Assembly: GCA_026075535.2 (NCBI GenBank)
Contig: AP026548.1
Location: forward strand, 10,139,997 to 10,203,996
Source of the DNA: Tricholoma matsutake
Lineage: Eukaryota > Basidiomycota > Agaricomycetes > Agaricales > Tricholomataceae
Reading direction: 5' to 3'
Length of the DNA: 64,000 bases
This document shows, in pieces, positions 58,135-64,000 of the stretch. Every line of letters begins with the position of its first letter. The first letter of the stretch is position 1. The position numbers and the translations under genes are program-made. A model generated the notes under the pieces. The model ran no database searches. It was given only the letters and a program-made list of their open reading frames with translations, and was not told the origin of the DNA.

Positions 58135-59863
58135 ATGAGGCTCGAATCAGAAGCCACATTGGCAGAAGTGGAGAGCCCTGTGACACCTATAATGACTATG
58201 CAGATGCCCAAAGTCCCAGGTCACTACTCAATCTCTGCCTCAGAGCAGTTTGTCATGCATTCTCTGTCCTTACTCATCTCACAAAGATTCCGTAGCCACA
58301 ACACAGTTTCCAACACTCCAGAACAGCAAGGAGCCCCCATTCCAGCCGAAATGCAGTCTCAAAACAAGTTTATTGCTCCTGCTAGGCTGCAAACCTCATA
58401 AGTGATTGTTGGTACATGATCGTCATCCCATTTTACACATTTCTCCTCAAGGACAAGTCTAGCCATGACTTTAGCCATGACTGCACACATAGGAGGTATG
58501 CTGAATCAACTGGACCCAGCACCCATATCAGATATTCAGACTATGAGCTGCCATCAGCACCCGTGGACACCTTGACAAAGAATAACCCAAGCCAGAGCTC
58601 CCAAGATGGGTCTGATAGCTCTCTTCAAAGGGAAATACAGAGTTTGCTTCAGCAATTCTGTTCAGATCAGCTTGAGGTGATCCAGATCCAGAATATTGAA
58701 GCTGTGTCGAGTATTCTAGCCAGTGGTAATTACAGGGATGTGGCCTTGATTATATGTAATCTAGTTCCATTGAAGGATGGATCCCTGGCTGGTGCCGCTA
58801 TGGCTGCAGTCCAGGAGCGCTTATTAGCAAATGGTGAATCTAAAGGAATCTTGTACATGACATTGTTTGCAAGTATGTAATAACTGCTGATGATAATTCT
58901 ACTGGTCAGAATGCAGGAGCTCTGCAGACATCCCTGACCCCATGCTTCACCATACTGCTTCACCTGCTGTTATCCAAACAAATGCCATGATCCCAGTCAC
59001 CCTGCACATTCCAACTGTCCTGTCAGGGAACACATCTGCTCTGTCTGCCAATACAAATGTGCAAGTGTATCCTGTGCATCCTGATCTGCTGAGAATGGAC
59101 CCTTCAAACTCCAAGTAGGATCATTGTAATTCTATCTTTCAGACACTCATTGCTCACCCTCTACACTCAACAGGCAACAGCTGTGCAATTTTCTTCTACC
59201 TGGATATCATCCATCAGAAATTCTGCCATAAGTTTGATATGACACCCACTTTGTATATACAGGCTCATGTTCTAAAGTTTCAGAGGCAATCTGCAGGTTG
59301 TAAATTACAACCATCATCTGAGAGATTTATATCCTAACATTCTATGCACTTAGTTTTCAGCCACCAGCCACTCCTGTTCCTTCAATATTGTAAGTAAGCA
59401 TGCCTGCAAGGTCAGTTAGTCAATTAAGTGTTCCTATATAGAGCAAACCAGCCAGCAGAATCACCTGCATTGTCTGCATCTCAACCACCCATTTGAATCA
59501 TACAGGTCAAAGACTTTACGTGGAGATGCTGGTGGGCTGAAGTTGCAAGTATATATGTTGTTGTCCAACTATGATCCAAAACTACTGGGACTCTGCAATC
59601 CATGCCCAGAGCTTGCAGATGTATATCTACATACTAACACTCTAAGCAGCCAGGACCAGTGGTGGGTCTGCCAGAATGATGGCACCTGGAAAAACATCAC
59701 TGTGGAACATCTTGCTGGCACCAATATACTCCACCCTATGTCTTTGAAACCTGTTGTCCTTAGCAAGACAGGTATAAGTGGTGAGCCAACCTATGTGAGA
59801 GCGGATACCCATAAAACAACGGTGAATAAGATGTTTAAAGCAGCAAAGACAGTGTCTCAATAA
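58135..59863 (+). CDS. Unrecognised multi-exon gene or remnant
   Basis: Three coding-like segments lie on the + strand: 58135-58401, 58416-58880 (SSLQREIQSLLQQFCSDQLE, then GDVALIICNLVPLKD-like helix) and 59543-59863 (LLGLCNPCPELADVYLHTNT, then DQWWVCQNDGTWKNITVEHL). The last part has a CNPC pair and Trp-rich zinc-finger-like sequence. Splice sites between the segments are not clear, and a TGA ends the middle segment. No known domain. Confidence 0.35.
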
Positions 59864-60604
59864 ATCTACATATACTGGTAATCTAACAAAGAATATAATA
59901 TCATGGTGCTGGATATAACCTGTCATGATAGAGCACTTGACAACAATCTTCCTGAATAATCCTTGATGACTGACGTTCTGAGAGGCTGGCCTGATGATTG
60001 TTGCCACCATGATATCATCTGACAATGTACATAATGACATTGGCCATGGTTGACTGTTTGGGATAGCATGCAGGTCATGACCAACATAACCTCATTCTCA
60101 ATACTGAGAACTCAGAACCTCAGTTTAAGGATGTACATGCCCAGTGTCACAATCGCGAAAATTCCAGATGTTCTGGATTGGGAACATGGATTGGCGGTTG
60201 ATGTTGTCAAACAGAAGAACACTTCAAGGCAGATCTAAACAGTCTGGATCTCAATTGATGTGATTTTGCATTCTGCTCATCTCCAGCTGCATGGATCACT
60301 GGAAGCTGACAAGGGTAAACTTTGCACTCCCCCCCATATTCCTATCGGAGTCCTAGGAGTCCGAGTTTTCCGATAAGAGTCTGATCGGAATCCGATAGGA
60401 GTCCTACTAGTCCAATACTAGTCCTACTAGTCCAATACTAGTCCTAGTAGTCCGATCAGAATGTATCTTGATGACCATGTACTTTTATTTCCAAGAAATT
60501 CCTAGTAAATTCCAAGTAAAGTCCTATGCAATTCCAACAGGTAGTAGTCGGAATACCACACCATTTCAGAAGACTTAACTTGATGAAAGTGCTTACAAAA
60601 TAAA

Positions 60605-60691
60605 TGGGCAGAGCAGGAATTGAACTCTAGACCTTGGGATATAAGTGACATGACTACCAAACAAGTGCTCAACCAGTTGAGCCACAGGAGC
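60605..60691 (-). tRNA. Degenerate tRNA-like sequence (SINE head or tRNA pseudogene)
   Basis: The minus strand holds TGGCTCAACTGGTTGAGCAC, a good Box A with an intact D-stem (GCTC/GAGC), and AGTTCAATTCC, close to the Box B consensus, 36 nt further. Acceptor stem and T-stem do not pair, so it cannot be a functional tRNA. It probably provides the pol III promoter of a SINE. Confidence 0.45.
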
Positions 60692-60939
60692 ATTAATAAA
60701 TATGTAATATAAAGTCCATTTAAAGCACTTAGGATTAGTTCACTTATTTTTAACCTCTCTCACAAGAGCTCAAAAAAAAATTGTTGAGCCCTTGCATCTT
60801 TGCGAGGGAGTAGATAAATATAGATTTAAAAAAAACTCCCCACGCAAATGCAAGGGGGAGAATTAATTATACTATTTAATTATACTATTTTAAATTCTAC
60901 AAAAAAAACCCACCCCCCCACGAAATGGGGGGGAGGGGG

Positions 60940-61990
60940 TGGTGGTGCATCACGTTGGCTGTCTCGTCAGCCCTGTCCCATCACTTCCCCTCCCTCTCAT
61001 CTCCATCGTGTCTTGCCTCCCTCACCTCACCTCCCCCATGGCTTCCCTCCCCTCCCTCGTCTCCCCTCCCTTGTCGTTCCACCCACCGTCCACCCCATGA
61101 GCAGTTGCTCACGAGGCTGGTGGTGGGTGGTGCGTCGTATGTTGGTGGCGGTGTTTGTCCATTGTCTCCCCTTCTGGTCGTCGTTTCCCTTTCCCCTTGT
61201 CATTTCATCACCCTTGTCATTCATCCCCCTCGTCATCTGCACCCACAAATCACCCTATGGGCAGCTGCTCGTAGGCATGTCATTTGGTGCCATTGTTGTC
61301 CCTCCACGCCATTCCCGTGTTCTCACACCCCATATACACCCTGCGAGCAGTCGCTCACGGCAGTGATGGGGGGTGCTGGATGTCATTGGTGTCATGGGGG
61401 GTCCATGCACTCATGATCCACCCTATGAGCAGCAGCTCGTAGGCGTGGGGTGGGTGCATTGTCAGTTTGTCAGTGACGTGGCTCAAGGGGAGGGGTCGGG
61501 TGGTGCTTACCGGGCGGGTATTCCCCTTCTGGGGTCTCCTGGTGTTGCTCCCTGTGCTCCTGACCATGATCGATACCCTCACATCCTGTTTTGACAGGGA
61601 GGAGGGGGGTTGCCAGGGGTGTCGTTGGGTGTGGGTTTGGCTCGCATCAGTCCGTCATTACTCATGTAGATTAGAACCTAGAAACAAAAAAAATGAATTA
61701 GTTAGTTTACAAAAGTAAAAAATGAATGAAACAAAAAACTTACTATGGCCCAAATGACGATTGCATCGTTTGGGCATCGTTCGGCATCAAAACCAGTCAT
61801 TTCCGGTCTTGGGGGCTCGTCTAGAGAAGGGGGTGAAGTGGGAGTGGTGGGAGTTGCTGGGTTGAGGTGGTTGAGGTGGGGGGGATGGAGGTGATGTGCT
61901 TGTCGTCATTGGTGGTGGTGGGAGGAGTTGATGAGCTGGCAGGTGTGATGATGCGGCTATGTGCTTTGTCATCACACCCATGGGAATGGT
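60940..61990. repeat. R3 family copy 5
   Basis: The hairpin (GGCCCAAATGACGAT...ATCGTTTGGGC, 61747-61775) lies before a minus-strand intron 61743 to 61678 (GTAAGT, TAACTAACTAAT, TTTCTAG). Palindromic GAGCAGTTGCTC variants at 61097, 61254, 61341 and 61424 each encode the peptide EQLL or similar in a Pro/Gly-rich frame (HPPHEQLLTRLVVGG-type). Confidence 0.65.
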
Positions 61991-62394
61991 ATGTAGTGTA
62001 GTATGATCACTTACCTGTAATGATTGTTTAGCCTAATGGTATTGTTGTCAGTTTATGCTTACATAATCTTCTGTAGTCAAGTGTTCAATTCTCATCTGTG
62101 CGTTTAATTTTTCATACTATATTACTAAGCAAGGCTGCTTTCATTCCTATCAGAATCCTATGTTGTCTGATGTCTTAGCATAACTTTGGACTAGTCCTAT
62201 GTGATTTCTATGATCGTAAATTCCTAGGAAATTCCGATAGTCTGATCGGACTCTGATCGGACTACATCAGACTGGACTAGGACTAAATGTGCCATTTCAT
62301 GTCAATTTGGCTGGTGAAAATGACATCGGAATATGGTTGGATTCTGATCGGAATCATCGGAATCATCAGATTCCTATAGGAATACAGGGGGGAG

Positions 62395-62678
62395 TGTAAA
62401 GACCTCCAACAAGGCTACACTAAAGATGGAAGGGAACAAAACTGAAGAAAAGGCAACTCACTAATAATCACGCAGATATAACAAGATAACATTGTGGTAT
62501 TAGGAGCGAGAGTCTATACAAAAGCAGAGTAGAATAATGAGAGAGTAGGAAGGGGGAATGGGGAAGCAACAAGAGTAGTCGCTAAAAATGTGGTAGTCTA
62601 TATTCGTCAGAGCAGGATGATGTACAAACAAGTATCAATGAGATGACATAAGATGATGTAAGCACCTCCAGGCTTACA
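62395..62678 (-). repeat. Probable 3' LTR of gypsy element F
   Basis: On the minus strand it begins TGTAAGCCTGG, right after a purine tract (AGAGTGGGAGGG), and ends GGTCTTTACA, giving 5-bp inverted ends TGTAA/TTACA. Its left end coincides with the CACTCCCCCC element terminus, so the boundary is ambiguous. Confidence 0.5.
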
Positions 62679-62739
62679 CCCTCCCACTCTTAGAGAATTG
62701 TATGTCAGTAGGAAATCAACCCAACATCAACATAACAGC

Positions 62740-63862
62740 AGGTGCATTAAAAAACCCAGTGGGAAAAAGCTACCATGTTCCCTGTGCCTTAACAGCCTTC
62801 CAGCGATCCAGAGCCTCGCAATCTTCGAGCTCACATCGCAGTAGCCACAGGTTGTCGCTCTCGGAGTAGCCTGACTATCATATGAGGTACTGGAATCTGC
62901 GGCCACGTTTACGTTCATCGATAATCTTCTCAACGTGGTATTCTACTAGTCCGTTTTCGGTCATCACAGGGCCCAGTCGCTCGAGTTCGCAGGAAGGGAA
63001 AAGCTCAGCATCGTTATCGACATGTTGCTTGAGCAATGAGGCATGGAAAGTGGGGAACACATTCAGAGAGTTCAGCAAGAGCAGAGAATATGACGATGTT
63101 TCAGGGAAAGCTTTTGTCATGGAGAAGGGTCCATCGAAGTGAGGAGAAAATTTTGCCACTCTTGACTTGTCTCCAGCCTTAAATTCTCGGCGCCGGTGTA
63201 AGGTTGCGAGCATTACTTTATCGCCAACGAGGTATGAGTCCTCTTCGCCACGTGATTTATTAGTAAAGAAAGCTTGTAATATTTTTGCGCCAAGCAAGGC
63301 ATCCTTGGCTTCATCTATGTCGCTCTCAATCCAAGCAATAACACTCCGTGTGGCAGCGTCCTCTGAAGTTTCATCAGGAATTGTACCTGGTACTAAAGGG
63401 GGAATGACTCTAGGGCTGCGACCCATCCAAATCTGGAATCCTGAGAATCCCGTTGACCCATTGATCGATGTCATCATATGGAAATGGATAAGTGGTAATG
63501 CTCATGCCCAACCTTTTTGGTTTTGCTCAACATGGAATTGAATACATGGGTTCAATGTTTTGTTGGTGTGTTCACTTACACCATCAGTTTGAGGGTGATA
63601 TGCAGACGACATTTTGAGATGAACTCCAGTGAGAGCATGTAGTGCTTTCCAGAATTTGGATAAGAATAACTTATCACAGTTGGAGATTAACTCCAAAGGT
63701 AAGCTGTTTTTGCAATACCATTCATTGAAAAATACTAAGGCTAATTGTGGTGCATTGTGGTGCAGTGATATCAGTTCATGTGAGGATAAGTCAGATGTCA
63801 GACCCCAGTCTGTCCATTATAGTCAGAATGCAATTGTAGTTTTCATCTTCAGGCAGAGGTCC
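62740..63862 (-). pseudogene. pol: Gypsy element F integrase, cut by the telomere
   Basis: Reading leftwards from the telomere: DENYNCILTIMDRL, the first integrase core block; ELISNCDKLFLSKFW with the second Asp; YHPQTDGVSEHTNKTL with the Glu; then WMGRSPRVIPPLVPG and the post-core region VGDKVMLATLHRRREF to a chromodomain (VEYHVEKIIDERKRGRR). Tandem TGA TAG codons at the Trp-rich core of the chromodomain and a broken joint near 63495 disable it. The element is a third gypsy family. Protease, RT and RNase H would lie beyond 63862, but telomere repeats begin there. Confidence 0.88.
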
Positions 63863-64000
63863 TTAGGGTTAGGGTTAGGGTTAGGGTTAGGGTTAGGGTT
63901 AGGGTTAGGGTTAGGGTTAGGGTTAGGGTTAGGGTTAGGGTTAGGGTTAGGGTTAGGGTTAGGGTTAGGGTTAGGGTTAGGGTTAGGGTTAGGGTTAGGG
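63863..64000 (+). repeat. Telomere repeats, (TTAGGG)23
   Basis: 138 bp of perfect TTAGGG units run to the window edge with no interruption. This orientation (G-rich strand reading toward the end) is that of a right chromosome end. Confidence 0.98.

Larger units (their letters stand above)
60320..62401. mobile_element. Inverted-repeat element with CACTCCCCCC ends
   Basis: CTTTGCACTCCCCCC (60320-60335) and, on the other strand, CTTTACACTCCCCCC (62387-62401) start similar TATTCCTATNGGA sequence. The interior near both ends is rich in GTCCTA/TAGGAC and GATCGGA. The middle is occupied by a tRNA-like sequence and an R3 copy, so it is a nested composite. No clear target duplication. Confidence 0.6.

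Overview
The window is the end of a fungal chromosome. It finishes in 23 exact TTAGGG telomere repeats (63863-64000). The gene style is that of a mushroom-forming basidiomycete (Agaricomycetes): 50-66 bp introns with CTAAC branch sites, chromodomain Ty3/gypsy elements, a telomere-linked RecQ-type helicase and a basidiomycete-type DDE endonuclease. Boletales is possible, but I cannot fix the order or species from sequence alone. Nearly everything here is mobile or decayed DNA. Only three genes look intact: a small Cys-rich secreted protein (1222-1563), a PD-(D/E)XK-like protein (50123-50704) and a short secreted Kex2-type peptide (52484-52669).

Layout. 0-2.2 kb: a hAT-like MITE, the Cys-rich gene and a repeat (R1). 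2.2-11.1 kb: gypsy element A (+, 5.98 kb, both LTRs) inserted into an older gypsy fragment B (-), with a 5-bp target duplication. 11.7-13.4 kb: two minisatellite arrays sharing a core, plus C20 and G22 runs. 14.5-19.2 kb: decayed telomere-linked helicase. 23.5-26.8 kb: non-coding repeats carrying seven copies of one 27-bp palindrome. 26.9-30.2 kb: an unknown multi-exon gene broken by a MITE with a long hairpin. 30.0-32.8 kb: pogo-like transposase, gypsy and LINE fragments. 33-38.3 kb: several copies of a spliced repeat family (R3) with compensated hairpins, and a gypsy fragment. 38.7-41.6 kb: truncated gypsy C split by a solo LTR whose transcribed part carries a regular row of stem-loops. 45-48.2 kb: unknown gene. 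49-50 kb: helicase fragment between about 100-bp inverted repeats. 51.5-54.1 kb: tandem repeats, the secreted peptide, and a hAT MITE inside R1. 54.3-55 kb: DDE transposase. 58-60 kb: unknown exons. 60.3-62.4 kb: terminal-inverted-repeat element holding R3. 62.4-63.86 kb: gypsy F integrase, cut off by the telomere.

Most disabled reading frames were lost through CGA to TGA changes. Where two copies can be compared, C to T and G to A changes cluster at CpG, which is what deamination of methylated cytosine would leave. The most unusual signal is the stem-loop row at 39466-39672: five hairpins, and a sixth decayed one, share the loop AAGCC but have different, mutually compensated stems, spaced about every 37 nt.
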